The position numbers and the translations under genes were made by a program. The notes under the pieces are model-generated. The model ran no database searches. It saw only the letters and a program-made list of their open reading frames with translations, and had not been told where the DNA came from. From JAJVID01 sp050247435 (GTDB lineage Bacteria; Acidobacteriota; Blastocatellia; RBC074), in the NCBI GenBank assembly GCA_050247435.1, contig JBFWUF010000038.1, positions 21,677 through 85,676 on the forward strand: a stretch of 64,000 nucleotides of DNA. Direction: 5' to 3'. This document shows, piece by piece, positions 9,119-17,429 of the stretch (its first letter is position 1; the number at the start of each line of letters is the position of its first letter).

Positions 9119-10498
9119 TCAGCGCGCGGCCTTGATCCGCGCATCCATCTCCGGGATCAACTGCTGATGTTTGATCCACCACTCCGGGTCGCGCTGCGCG
9201 TCAAGCTGTTCAACCGTCTTGCCCTGTTGTTCAACCCACGTGAAATATTTCAGGTTGTGCCATTGCCGACGCGCATCAGGCGTTCCGTCTTTGATCCAAT
9301 CAGTCTTCGCGCCGTGAAAGATCGCTTCGACGTAGGCCATCGCTCGCGCGTCATCCATCTCGCCGTAAACTCGCGCCATCTCCTCCATCACCGAATGGTA
9401 GCGGTCAATCGCGTCTGTGCAGATGGTGACGATCACGTCGCGCTTGCCGAGTTGATAATGCTTCGCCGTCTTGATCGCGCCGAGCAGATTGCAGACGCCC
9501 GAAATGCCGAAGATGGCCGCAAGCTGTCGCGCTTTCGCTTCCGCAACACCATAACGCCGCGTGAGCGTCTCCTGCCCGGCTTCGCTCGTCAACAATTGCA
9601 ATCCTTTTTTGCACTCGATGTCGTCCAAACACATGATCGCATCCATGTTCAGCACGTTGTGAATCCAGGTCACGTGCTTGTCGCCGATGCCTTGAATGTC
9701 GTGCCCGCCGTAACCGTTGTTGTAAAGCGTCGGACACTGAATCGGCTCAAGACCAACAATGCGCAGATCGGGCCAGACCTGCTTCAGCCGGTCGCCCGCC
9801 GCAATCGTCCCCGCGCTGCCCATCGCCGAACAGAACGCCGAGATCGAGCCGTCGCCAATGCGTTGCTGCTTCAATTCATCGGCGAGTTCAACAATCGTGT
9901 TGCCGGTGACGTGATAATGAAACCGATAATTGCCAGGCGCCTCGAACTGGTTCAGGATGCGGACTTGTGGATCGCGGCGCAGTTCCCAGGTCTTGTCGTA
10001 AATCTCCTTGACGTTCGATTCAACGCCGGGAGTCTTGATCACCTCGGCGCCGTAGCTTTCAATGCGCTCGAAACGCTCGCGGCTCATCCCTTCAGGCAGC
10101 ACGACGATTGATCGCGCGCCGACGCGCCCGCCAACCCACGCGCCGCCGATGCCGTAATTGCCGGTGCTGGGCCAAACGACGGTGTGCCGGTCAATATCTA
10201 CCTGATCGAAGAGCAACGCCTCGGCCAGCAACGAATAGGCCGATCCGACCTTGTGCGAACCGGTGGGAAAATCGCGCCCGTACAAGACCACGATGTACGC
10301 GTCCACGCCGGTCAACTCTTTGGGCAGAACTTCGTATTTGATCCGGTCGTCCGCGCCGCGCCAGGTGATGTTGTAGAGGTTAATCGGATCGAGCGGCGCT
10401 GCGGTCAATGCCTTGATCGCACGATGGCGAATGGCCGGATCAATCGCGCGCGGATGGAGCATCTCTTCGAAGGTAGGGCCAAAAATGGCTCTGGTCAT
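9119..10498 (-). CDS. PLP-dependent fold-type II enzyme (cysteine-synthase-like), function unknown
   Basis: A 459-residue protein of the cysteine synthase/threonine dehydratase superfamily. The likely Schiff-base lysine is in PTGSHKVGSAYSL, and a substrate-binding STGNYGIGG loop follows, matching the STGN-type loop of the superfamily. A glycine-rich SAMGSAGT loop would hold the PLP phosphate. It is longer than CysK (about 310) and does not look like diaminopropionate ammonia-lyase, so I leave it unnamed. ATG has GAGGAA seven bases upstream. It is followed after nine bases by the threonine-synthase-like gene, suggesting joint action on one amino acid or on successive intermediates. Confidence 0.75.
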   Translation of the reverse strand: MTRAIFGPTFEEMLHPRAIDPAIRHRAIKALTAAPLDPINLYNITWRGADDRIKYEVLPKELTGVDAYIVVLYGRDFPTGSHKVGSAYSLLAEALLFDQVDIDRHTVVWPSTGNYGIGGAWVGGRVGARSIVVLPEGMSRERFERIESYGAEVIKTPGVESNVKEIYDKTWELRRDPQVRILNQFEAPGNYRFHYHVTGNTIVELADELKQQRIGDGSISAFCSAMGSAGTIAAGDRLKQVWPDLRIVGLEPIQCPTLYNNGYGGHDIQGIGDKHVTWIHNVLNMDAIMCLDDIECKKGLQLLTSEAGQETLTRRYGVAEAKARQLAAIFGISGVCNLLGAIKTAKHYQLGKRDVIVTICTDAIDRYHSVMEEMARVYGEMDDARAMAYVEAIFHGAKTDWIKDGTPDARRQWHNLKYFTWVEQQGKTVEQLDAQRDPEWWIKHQQLIPEMDARIKAAR

Positions 10499-10608
10499 TT
10501 GAATTCCTCGGAAAAACGGCAGGAGTGTTAAATCAGATTTTCATCAATTGAGTATCACGACACCTAACCGCTACGTTAAATCCAGAGACTGATACACTAG
10601 AGCTTTCG

Positions 10609-11292
10609 CTACCACACTGCTTCACACCAGATATATTCGCTAAGAACAATACGCACGGTGAGCGAATCGTGGCACATCGTGAGATAACGATACCGTCTGG
10701 GCTGAACGACGATCCACTCACTCAAGGCGCTGCTGCCAGCAGCCACCAGTCGCTGCATGGCACGACTACCAACCTCCGGCCAGATATCCCCTTGCCTAGA
10801 CGACTCGAATTCCCGCCGTGACTGATCCGTTAATAGGTTCAGTGGACCAAAGCTTAGATTCGCTGGCTCGTGGTGCATTGGCATATTCTGCTCAAAGAGC
10901 GCATGTCCTCGCGCGAGTTTCAGGAATACGTTCTGGATTCGCTCGGGATCAATGCTGAATGAAACCGATCCATCTTTCACGACACGGGCCTGCTTCAATT
11001 TGCTGGCCAGCGTGGGCTTTTTGGTGAGGATTCGCCTGATCTTCTCACGTTTAATGGAACTAGGCGTTACGTCTCCAACTCTCGCGCACTCAACCAAACA
11101 GGCGACGTACTCCTCATCTAACGAGAATCGTTGGTTGCAGGGCTGGCAAGCCCCAACGACCGGTAGGTTCTCTGGATAGGGATCGTCTAAGAACACTTTG
11201 GATGGAACATGATCCCGCGTACCGGTACCCTGCCCACAATTGAGGCAAAATGCCGTTTGTCTCTGGTCGCCAAAGTTTTTTAGTTGATCCAT
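10609..11292 (-). CDS. HNH-endonuclease-like zinc protein
   Basis: A 227-residue protein with an N-terminal HNH-type fold signature: CLNCGQ (zinc pair), then TRDHVPSKVF with the DH that starts an HNH active site, then CQPCNQRFS (second zinc pair and Asn). The remaining about 170 residues are not recognisable to me. Such proteins are frequent near mobile genes and defence islands. It sits next to an MNT-HEPN pair and has no catabolic counterpart, so it probably belongs to an accessory insertion in the catabolic run. The actual nuclease activity is unproven. Confidence 0.65.
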   Translation of the reverse strand: MDQLKNFGDQRQTAFCLNCGQGTGTRDHVPSKVFLDDPYPENLPVVGACQPCNQRFSLDEEYVACLVECARVGDVTPSSIKREKIRRILTKKPTLASKLKQARVVKDGSVSFSIDPERIQNVFLKLARGHALFEQNMPMHHEPANLSFGPLNLLTDQSRREFESSRQGDIWPEVGSRAMQRLVAAGSSALSEWIVVQPRRYRYLTMCHDSLTVRIVLSEYIWCEAVW

Positions 11293-11308
11293 ATGGTAGA
11301 GTCTTTAA

Positions 11309-11695
11309 TCAGACCGGTAGACCAAAGGCCGTGCGGAGGACGCGCCGCACTTCACGGCAGTCTTTCAAAACAGTTTTCGCTTCGATCTTTGTGGCGTTGT
11401 ATCCGGGATAACGATAGAGAATGGCGTATTTGGTGAGAGGGCGGAGCACGGGGCGCAGCGAAGCCCAGGACGGCTCAGCAGGCAGAAGGTCGTCGAGCAG
11501 GTCTGACAGGTTGTGTGTCTTATCGAACACGATCCCAATTTCATTCAATTGGGCTTTCAAGTATTTCTCGACGCATTGTTGAACGTGGAAACAAGCGGCG
11601 TCGTAGTTAGGTTTTTTGCGCGCGCGATAAGCGCGTTGCGCCTCGTCCCAATCGCCTTCCGCTTTTTCTATCCACTCCATCGTGCTTTGCTTCAT
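11309..11695 (-). CDS. HEPN domain protein (COG2250 type)
   Basis: A 128-residue all-helical HEPN protein. Visible features are MEWIEKAEGDWDEAQRAY at the N-terminus, the central CFHVQQCVEKYLKAQL helix and KTHNLSDLL. It is not of the HepT/DUF86 type at 5858: no clean Rx4-6HxY motif is seen, so RNase activity is doubtful. The start is either 11695 (with GGGGA upstream) or Met 6 at 11680; both put the start well inside the preceding nucleotidyltransferase gene. HEPN-MNT pairs act as toxin-antitoxin or substrate-modifying modules. Confidence 0.82.
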   Translation of the reverse strand: MKQSTMEWIEKAEGDWDEAQRAYRARKKPNYDAACFHVQQCVEKYLKAQLNEIGIVFDKTHNLSDLLDDLLPAEPSWASLRPVLRPLTKYAILYRYPGYNATKIEAKTVLKDCREVRRVLRTAFGLPV

Positions 11696-12146
11696 ACATC
11701 ACTTTTCCCCGCCAGAAAATATTCACCATAAACATATCGCCGTCTTCCAATCGCGCGATTACTTCTTCAGGGGTGCGCACTAACAAATCCACTGGCGTCA
11801 CGATGTCCAGTTCGCGCTCGATTTTGAGCGTTTGCTCAATCGGTCGTCCTTCGAAATCCATCACGACCAACAAATCCACGTCTGACCCCGGTGTCGGCTT
11901 CCCGTAAGCGTGTGATCCGAAGAGAATGATCTTCTCCGGGTGATAGGCTTCAGCAATTCGTTTGCAGAGCTTTCGGATGTAGGCCATCCGTTTGGCTCGA
12001 CTCTGGTAGCTCTCGTGCCACTCGCGGAATTTGCGGTGGAGTTCCTGAGCTTCCGGCGGCAGTTCGGACTCTTTGAATGGCTTGCGCCGGAGCGCCGAAG
12101 TCTTTCCGCGCTTTTTCGTAATAGCCTTTTGTGTGGACGATTTCAT
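11607..12146 (-). CDS. Nucleotidyltransferase (MNT) domain protein
   Basis: A 179-residue protein with a basic N-terminal extension (about 50 residues) and a nucleotidyltransferase core. GSx10DxD is present in GSHAYGKPTPGSDVDLLVVM, and a third acidic strand is TPVDLLVRT. Homologous domains usually stop near the KVMYEA segment; here about 30 more basic residues follow, and these overlap the HEPN gene by 74-89 bases in another frame. The pair probably forms a HEPN-MNT module. It lies just downstream of the molybdenum hydroxylase gene on the same strand. Confidence 0.8.
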   Translation of the reverse strand: MKSSTQKAITKKRGKTSALRRKPFKESELPPEAQELHRKFREWHESYQSRAKRMAYIRKLCKRIAEAYHPEKIILFGSHAYGKPTPGSDVDLLVVMDFEGRPIEQTLKIERELDIVTPVDLLVRTPEEVIARLEDGDMFMVNIFWRGKVMYEAKHDGVDRKSGRRLGRGATRLSRAQKT

Positions 12147-12156
12147 AACTAACCCT

Positions 12157-14907
12157 CTATTCCGCCGCCAACGCAGCCTTCAGCCACTTTTTATCCGCAG
12201 GCAAATTGTAGCAGCGCACGCCCGTCGCGTTGTAGATCGCATTGATAATCGCCGGCGTTGTCGGAATCGAAGCAAGCTCGCCCACGCCTTTGGCTCCGTA
12301 TGGGCCATCTTTGGTTTCGTGTTCGATGAAGAACGAAATCACCTCCGGCGTTTGATCAATCGTCGGAATGCGGCATTTGTTGAGCGTGTCGGTCTGGACG
12401 TAACCATCCTTCACCACGAAGTTCTCTTGCAGCGCCATCCCCAGGCCCATCGAAATGCTGCCTTCGACCTGTCCCTGCAACGCCAGCGGATTGATCACGC
12501 GCCCGACGTCGCTCGCCGCTATAACCTTCAGCACTTTCGCCTCGCCGGTTTTGACATCCACTTCGACCAGCACGGCTTGCGCGCCGAAGCCGAAGGCGAA
12601 GTGATGATACTGCTCGCACATTGGCGCAACGTATTGATAACTCATCTTCGGCAGCCGGCCTTCGCGGCGCATCAGTTTGACCATCTCGGCCAGTTCAACG
12701 CTGTGGCCGTTGTTCTTGATCAATCCGTCAGCGAAGAGCAATTCATCAGGCGGCGCGCCTAACATCTCCGCCGCTCTCAACGAAATCAGTTTGCGGACTT
12801 CGCGGCTGGCGTAGCGCGCGGCGTTGCCTGTGACATAGGTTTGACGAGAAGCGGTCGTGGCGGCGCAATCCAGCGTTCGATCCGTATCGGCCACAAGCAC
12901 ATCAACGTTTTCGTAAGGCACGCCGAGTTCTTCGCTGACTACTTGCGCGAGCACACCGACCAGGCCTTGCCCGATTTCGGCGGCGCCTGCGCGAACAGCA
13001 GCTCTGCCATTGGCGAAAATTTCGACTTCCGCTCCGGCGGCGTCGTAAGCGCCGCTGCCGAAGCCGGTGTTTTTGTACGCGCAGGCGACGCCCCACGCGC
13101 GGCGCTTGTCGCCTTCGACAGCAACGAACGGATGCTTCTCCATCTCAACGGCGACGGTTTCGAGCGCGTCGGCAAGGCCGCAGCTTTCGGTCATTACCTG
13201 TCCGGCCAGGGTCTGCTTGCCGTAATTCAAAACGTTCCTGCGGCGAATCTCGACCGGTGAGATGCCGAGCGCCTCGGCCAGTTGATCCATCTGGCTCTCC
13301 ATCGCGAAGACGCTCTGCGTGACGCCGAAGCCGCGAAACGCGCCCGACGGCACGTTGTTCGTGTACATCGCAAACGTGTCCACTTTCACATTTTTGACTT
13401 CGTAAGCTCCGGCGGCGTGTGTGGTGGCGCGCAACATCACGTGACTGCTCAAACTGGCGTAGGCTCCGCCATCGCCCCAGATTTCGGCTTCGTGCGCGGT
13501 GATAGTCCCATCCTTCTTCGCCCCGGTCTTCATTTTGATGATCGTGGCGTGGCGTTTGGGATGAACCATCAGAGACTCTTTGCGGCTCAACACCATCTTG
13601 ACCGGGCGTTTCGTGATCATCGCCGCCAGCGCCACATGAATCTGCACCGAGATATCCTCCTTGCCACCGAACGCGCCGCCGATCAGACAGTTGATCACGC
13701 GGATGCGGTCTTCGGGCAGGTTGAGCGTCGCGGCGATCTGGCTGCGGTCGCCGAAAGGAATCTGGCCGCCGCAGTAAACCGTGATGCGTCCGGCCACAGA
13801 GTTTGGATCAGGCACGGCCAAACCGGCTTCCGGTTCGATGAAGGCATGCTCGACGGTTTGTGTGCTGTATTCGCGCTCGATGACGACATCGGCTTCAGCG
13901 AAGCCTTTGGCCATGTCGCCGTTTTCCAGATGGTAATGCTTCAGGCAGTTGCCGTGTTCGCCCGGCGAATGATGCGGGATGTTTGCGTGCAGGATCGGCG
14001 CGTCAGGCAGCGCGGCCTCTTTCGGGCCAGGAACGACGGGCAGTGGTTCGTAATCAACCTCGATCAGCTTCAGCGCTTCGGCGGCAATCTCTTCCGATTC
14101 AGCCACGACCAGCGCAATCGCATCGCCGACGTAGCGAACTTTGTCGTAGCACAACACCGGCCAATCAACCTCATGCACTCCGCAATCCTTGCGTCCCGGA
14201 ATGTCGTCAGCCGTCAACACAGCCACGACGCCGGGAAATTCTTTCGCCTTGCTCACGTCAACTTTCAGCAATTGCGCGTGCGGATACCGGCTGCGCAGCG
14301 CGCGGGCGTGCAGCATTCCCTCGACGTAGAGATCGTCGGCGTAGACGCCTTTGCCCGTGACCTTCTCCACGGCGTCTGGGCGAGGCAGAGGCCGGCTGAT
14401 CGCCTTGAGCGGTTGTTTGACCGAAGGCAGCGGCTGCGGAGTTTGCCCGGCGGCTTGTTGAATAGCTCGGATGATCGCGTTGTGGCCGGTGCAGCGGCAG
14501 ATGTTCCACTTGTGGCCGTCGTAAATCTGTTCAAGCGTCGGGTTGGGATTCTTTTCGAGCAGCGCAATGGTCGAGATGATGAAGCCGGGCGTGCAAAAAC
14601 CGCACTGCGTCGCGCCTTGCTCGATGTAGGCTTGCTGAACCGGATGCAGACAGCCGTTTTCCGCCACGCCCTCGATGGTGGTGATGTTCGCGCCTTCCGC
14701 GCGCTTCATCGGCACGATGCAGGAGCGCACAGGCTCGCCGTCTTTGATCACCATGCAAGTTCCGCAATGACCCACAGCGCAGCCGTCTTTTGTTCCAGTC
14801 AGCCGCAGCTCGTCGCGGAGCGCATCCATCAACATCGTTTGCGGCGATACGACGATCTGACGCCGCTCGCCGTTGATCGTCAGGGTAAAGGTCTGTTTTT
14901 CGTTCAT
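12157..14907 (-). CDS. Molybdenum hydroxylase: single-chain xanthine dehydrogenase/aldehyde oxidoreductase-like (XdhD type)
   Basis: A 916-residue fusion of two [2Fe-2S] domains with a xanthine-oxidase-type molybdopterin domain, without an FAD domain. The plant-type cluster ligands are C43, C48, C51 and C63; the second cluster ligands are C102, C105, C137 and C139 (CGFC and CRC). In the Moco part, GGAFGGKED, PSGAFRGFG and the C-terminal catalytic Glu region KGVGELASIP are present. Length and order match Desulfovibrio aldehyde oxidoreductase (about 907 residues) and E. coli XdhD. It would hydroxylate a purine, other N-heterocycle or aldehyde. No FAD subunit or Moco-insertion chaperone is nearby. 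ATG has AGAGGTG eight bases upstream. Confidence 0.88.
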   Translation of the reverse strand: MNEKQTFTLTINGERRQIVVSPQTMLMDALRDELRLTGTKDGCAVGHCGTCMVIKDGEPVRSCIVPMKRAEGANITTIEGVAENGCLHPVQQAYIEQGATQCGFCTPGFIISTIALLEKNPNPTLEQIYDGHKWNICRCTGHNAIIRAIQQAAGQTPQPLPSVKQPLKAISRPLPRPDAVEKVTGKGVYADDLYVEGMLHARALRSRYPHAQLLKVDVSKAKEFPGVVAVLTADDIPGRKDCGVHEVDWPVLCYDKVRYVGDAIALVVAESEEIAAEALKLIEVDYEPLPVVPGPKEAALPDAPILHANIPHHSPGEHGNCLKHYHLENGDMAKGFAEADVVIEREYSTQTVEHAFIEPEAGLAVPDPNSVAGRITVYCGGQIPFGDRSQIAATLNLPEDRIRVINCLIGGAFGGKEDISVQIHVALAAMITKRPVKMVLSRKESLMVHPKRHATIIKMKTGAKKDGTITAHEAEIWGDGGAYASLSSHVMLRATTHAAGAYEVKNVKVDTFAMYTNNVPSGAFRGFGVTQSVFAMESQMDQLAEALGISPVEIRRRNVLNYGKQTLAGQVMTESCGLADALETVAVEMEKHPFVAVEGDKRRAWGVACAYKNTGFGSGAYDAAGAEVEIFANGRAAVRAGAAEIGQGLVGVLAQVVSEELGVPYENVDVLVADTDRTLDCAATTASRQTYVTGNAARYASREVRKLISLRAAEMLGAPPDELLFADGLIKNNGHSVELAEMVKLMRREGRLPKMSYQYVAPMCEQYHHFAFGFGAQAVLVEVDVKTGEAKVLKVIAASDVGRVINPLALQGQVEGSISMGLGMALQENFVVKDGYVQTDTLNKCRIPTIDQTPEVISFFIEHETKDGPYGAKGVGELASIPTTPAIINAIYNATGVRCYNLPADKKWLKAALAAE

Positions 14908-14951
14908 GGCGGTTCACCTCTTTTCATTCGCCAATTTACCACACAACGATC

Positions 14952-15779
14952 TTAAGCCTTCACTCCCGCGCTCACCGTCCATCCGCCGTCAACCGTGATC
15001 GTCTCGCCGGTGATGTAATCCGAAGCGTCGGAAGCCAGGAAGACCGTGGCCCCGGCCAGTTCCGAAGGAATGCCGGGACGCCCCATCGGAATCACGCTGA
15101 CCGCGCTGTCGTACAGATCTGGATTCGAGAAGACCGAGTCGGTCATCTTCGTCCAAAACCTTCCCGGCGCGATAGCGTTGACGCAGATGTTGTCTTTGGC
15201 GCAATCAACTCCCAGAGAGCGCGTCATCTGCCTTATCCCGCCCTTGCTGATCGCGTAAAGAGCGATGTTCGGAACCACGATCTCGAAGGCGATTGAGCCG
15301 ACATTGATGATCTTAGCCTTGTGCGGGCGGTTGGTTTGCCGCTTCATCACGCGCAGCGCCTCCTGGCAGGCAAAGAACGCGCCTTTCAGATTTATATTCA
15401 TCAGCCTGTCCCATTCTTCCTCTGTGAAATCGTCCGTCGGCTTGCGGTAATTGATCCCCGCCGCGTTGACCAGGATGTCGAGACGATTGAAATGGCTCGC
15501 GGTCTTGTTCACCATCGCGCGAACCGATTCGACATTGCTCACGTCTGTTGGAACGACCAGAACCTCACCGCCGGCCTTGTGAATCAGATCAGCCGCGCTT
15601 TCAAGCTCCGATTGCGTGCGCGCGGCGATTGCTACATCGGCGCCCGCGCTCGCCAGAGCCTGGGCCATCCCCAGCCCCAGTCCGCGCCCGCCGCCAGTGA
15701 CCAGCGCCACACGGCCATCAAGCCGGAAGCTGGGCATTTGAAATTCGTCGTCTCTCGGCATTCTTCTTTCAATGTTCAT
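14952..15779 (-). CDS. Short-chain dehydrogenase/reductase (SDR)
   Basis: Classical SDR of 275 residues. The cofactor motif is TGGGRGLGLGMA near residue 29, the NAAG structural motif is at VNAAGINY, and the catalytic Ser and YxxxK are in VGSIAFE and YAISKGG. The C-terminal TGETITVDGGW is typical of FabG/gluconate-dehydrogenase-like members. Arg in AARTQ after the second strand suggests NADP preference. Its start overlaps the stop of the Nramp-like transporter gene by four bases (ATGA), so the two are coupled. A sugar acid or hydroxy-acid substrate is possible but not shown. Confidence 0.85.
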   Translation of the reverse strand: MNIERRMPRDDEFQMPSFRLDGRVALVTGGGRGLGLGMAQALASAGADVAIAARTQSELESAADLIHKAGGEVLVVPTDVSNVESVRAMVNKTASHFNRLDILVNAAGINYRKPTDDFTEEEWDRLMNINLKGAFFACQEALRVMKRQTNRPHKAKIINVGSIAFEIVVPNIALYAISKGGIRQMTRSLGVDCAKDNICVNAIAPGRFWTKMTDSVFSNPDLYDSAVSVIPMGRPGIPSELAGATVFLASDASDYITGETITVDGGWTVSAGVKA

Positions 15780-17140
15780 AGCATCTTCCTTATCGCTTCA
15801 ATTACTGAATATCCCATCAACCACACGATCAGCGCCGCCGCCACCCACAGCCCGACGGTCACCCATCGCGAAGGCTGGATGTCTTTCGGCAGATGACGGT
15901 GGCGCAGGTAGACCGCGCCGATGCCGATGACGGGCAGCATCATCGCCTGAGCGATTCCGCCGATTCGAACCATCTGAACCGGATCGGTGAGGTTGAGGAT
16001 CAGGATCACCGGAATCACGGTCAGCACCACGATGAAAATGTTGCGGTATCGCACTCGCGCCGCCGCATCGTCGGCGCTGAACACCCCCATCAACCGGAGC
16101 ATGTCCGAGAAGAGGCGCGAATTGGCCGCCGTCGCCGCGAAGATCGTGCCGTAAAGCGTGAATATCGCTCCCACGTAAAATATCCACCGCGACCAACCGC
16201 CGAGCGTCTGCGTGTAGATGTTCGAGAGCGTCGAGATCATGTCGCTGTCTTTCGGCACCATCTGCATCCCGTGCAGCACACCCGCGCCGAGCAGGTAGAA
16301 AGCGATTGTGGCGATGGTGTAAATAATCATCGAAGCGAGGATGTCTGTGTGCATCACGCGAATCCAACCGCGCGCCCGATGCTGCCATTCGGGGCTGCCA
16401 TCGCGGCGGCCCGCGAACCGCGCGTAGCCTTTCTCGACGCACCAGTACGGATACATAAACAACTCGCTCGCGCCCACGCCCGTGATACCAAAGACCGCGA
16501 CGGCGTCGGCGAAGCCAGCGCCCGGCATTTTGAATTTAAAGCCGTCCCAGAAAGCGTCCCACGAAAAATACTGCGGCATTCGGATGAGCAGCAGCGCGGC
16601 CAGAAAAGTCAGCATCGTGAACAATCCGACCTTGACCATCGCCAGCCGCTCGATGCGCTCGTATCCGCCGCCGAGCAGCAGCGCGAGCGTGATGCCCAGA
16701 AAAATCAATATCCACGCGCTGATCGGCACGGAGGGGATCAGCAGGTTCATCACCTGCGACACGCCGCCGAACATCGCGCCGATCTGCATCATCGTCATCA
16801 AAGTCATCGCCGCCCATGCCCACACGATCCAGTTCACTTTGACGCGCGGCCCCGGGAAGCGGTTGAAACCGGCCAGCCCGGTCTCGCCGCTGGCGATGAC
16901 GTAACGTCCCAGCTCGGCCTGCACCACGGGTTTGATCAGGCAGCTCAAAATGATGATCCACATCGCGGTATAGCCCACTTTGGCGCCGAGCGTAGTCGTG
17001 GCGATCAACTCGCCCGATCCGACGATAGACGCGGCCAGGATCATTCCGGGACCGATGCGTTTGAGCGTGTCGAGGAAAGTTTTCGGAGGTTCGATTATCT
17101 CCTCCGGTCGAAGCTGGTACGGATCATTAATATCGGACAT
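15776..17140 (-). CDS. Nramp-like membrane transporter with non-canonical metal site
   Basis: Integral membrane protein, about 454 residues and about 11 helices, recognisable as Nramp-related from GPGMILAASIVGSGEL in TM1 and the overall pattern. Canonical Nramps carry DPGN in TM1 and MPH in TM6; here TM1 has VGSGE and the TM6 region reads ASELFMYPYW, so the usual Mn/Fe ligands are missing. The substrate may be Mg2+ or an organic solute. I chose ATG at 17140 (MSDINDPY), with GAGAGGA upstream. It heads the 15-kb minus-strand run and is coupled to the SDR gene, which suggests substrate uptake for that pathway. Confidence 0.78.
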   Translation of the reverse strand: MSDINDPYQLRPEEIIEPPKTFLDTLKRIGPGMILAASIVGSGELIATTTLGAKVGYTAMWIIILSCLIKPVVQAELGRYVIASGETGLAGFNRFPGPRVKVNWIVWAWAAMTLMTMMQIGAMFGGVSQVMNLLIPSVPISAWILIFLGITLALLLGGGYERIERLAMVKVGLFTMLTFLAALLLIRMPQYFSWDAFWDGFKFKMPGAGFADAVAVFGITGVGASELFMYPYWCVEKGYARFAGRRDGSPEWQHRARGWIRVMHTDILASMIIYTIATIAFYLLGAGVLHGMQMVPKDSDMISTLSNIYTQTLGGWSRWIFYVGAIFTLYGTIFAATAANSRLFSDMLRLMGVFSADDAAARVRYRNIFIVVLTVIPVILILNLTDPVQMVRIGGIAQAMMLPVIGIGAVYLRHRHLPKDIQPSRWVTVGLWVAAALIVWLMGYSVIEAIRKML

Positions 17141-17429
17141 GCGGTGTTTAGTCCTCTCCCCTTGGCAGGGGCCGTGATTCGAGCAGGTCAATTGTTGTTA
17201 GAAATTTGGTCGTTGAACCGGGATTGCAGCGGCGAGGATTCTACACGTTCGCGGCGGGATTGCGAATCGCAATCGGGGTTGTAGAAACAAGTGTCAACGC
17301 CTTCGGGCCGTCAAAATTATTTAGTCCAAACCAGACCGTCTGTAGTCTAATGCGACGTTGCCGATGTGGCTGACGAAAGTCGCCTGAATTCCACGGCAAG
17401 GTTTTAGCTCGAATCGAAGGAGGAGCCTT

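Noticed and set aside
13282..14955. 557-codon open frame on the plus strand opposite the molybdenum hydroxylase
   Set aside because: It lies wholly antisense to a gene with eight matching Fe-S ligands and Moco motifs, is rich in Arg/His/Asp as antisense frames in GC-rich DNA are, and shows no domain.
15893..17284. 463-codon open frame opposite the Nramp-like gene
   Set aside because: Composition is dominated by His, Arg, Asp and Gln with no hydrophobic core; it is the antisense image of membrane helices.
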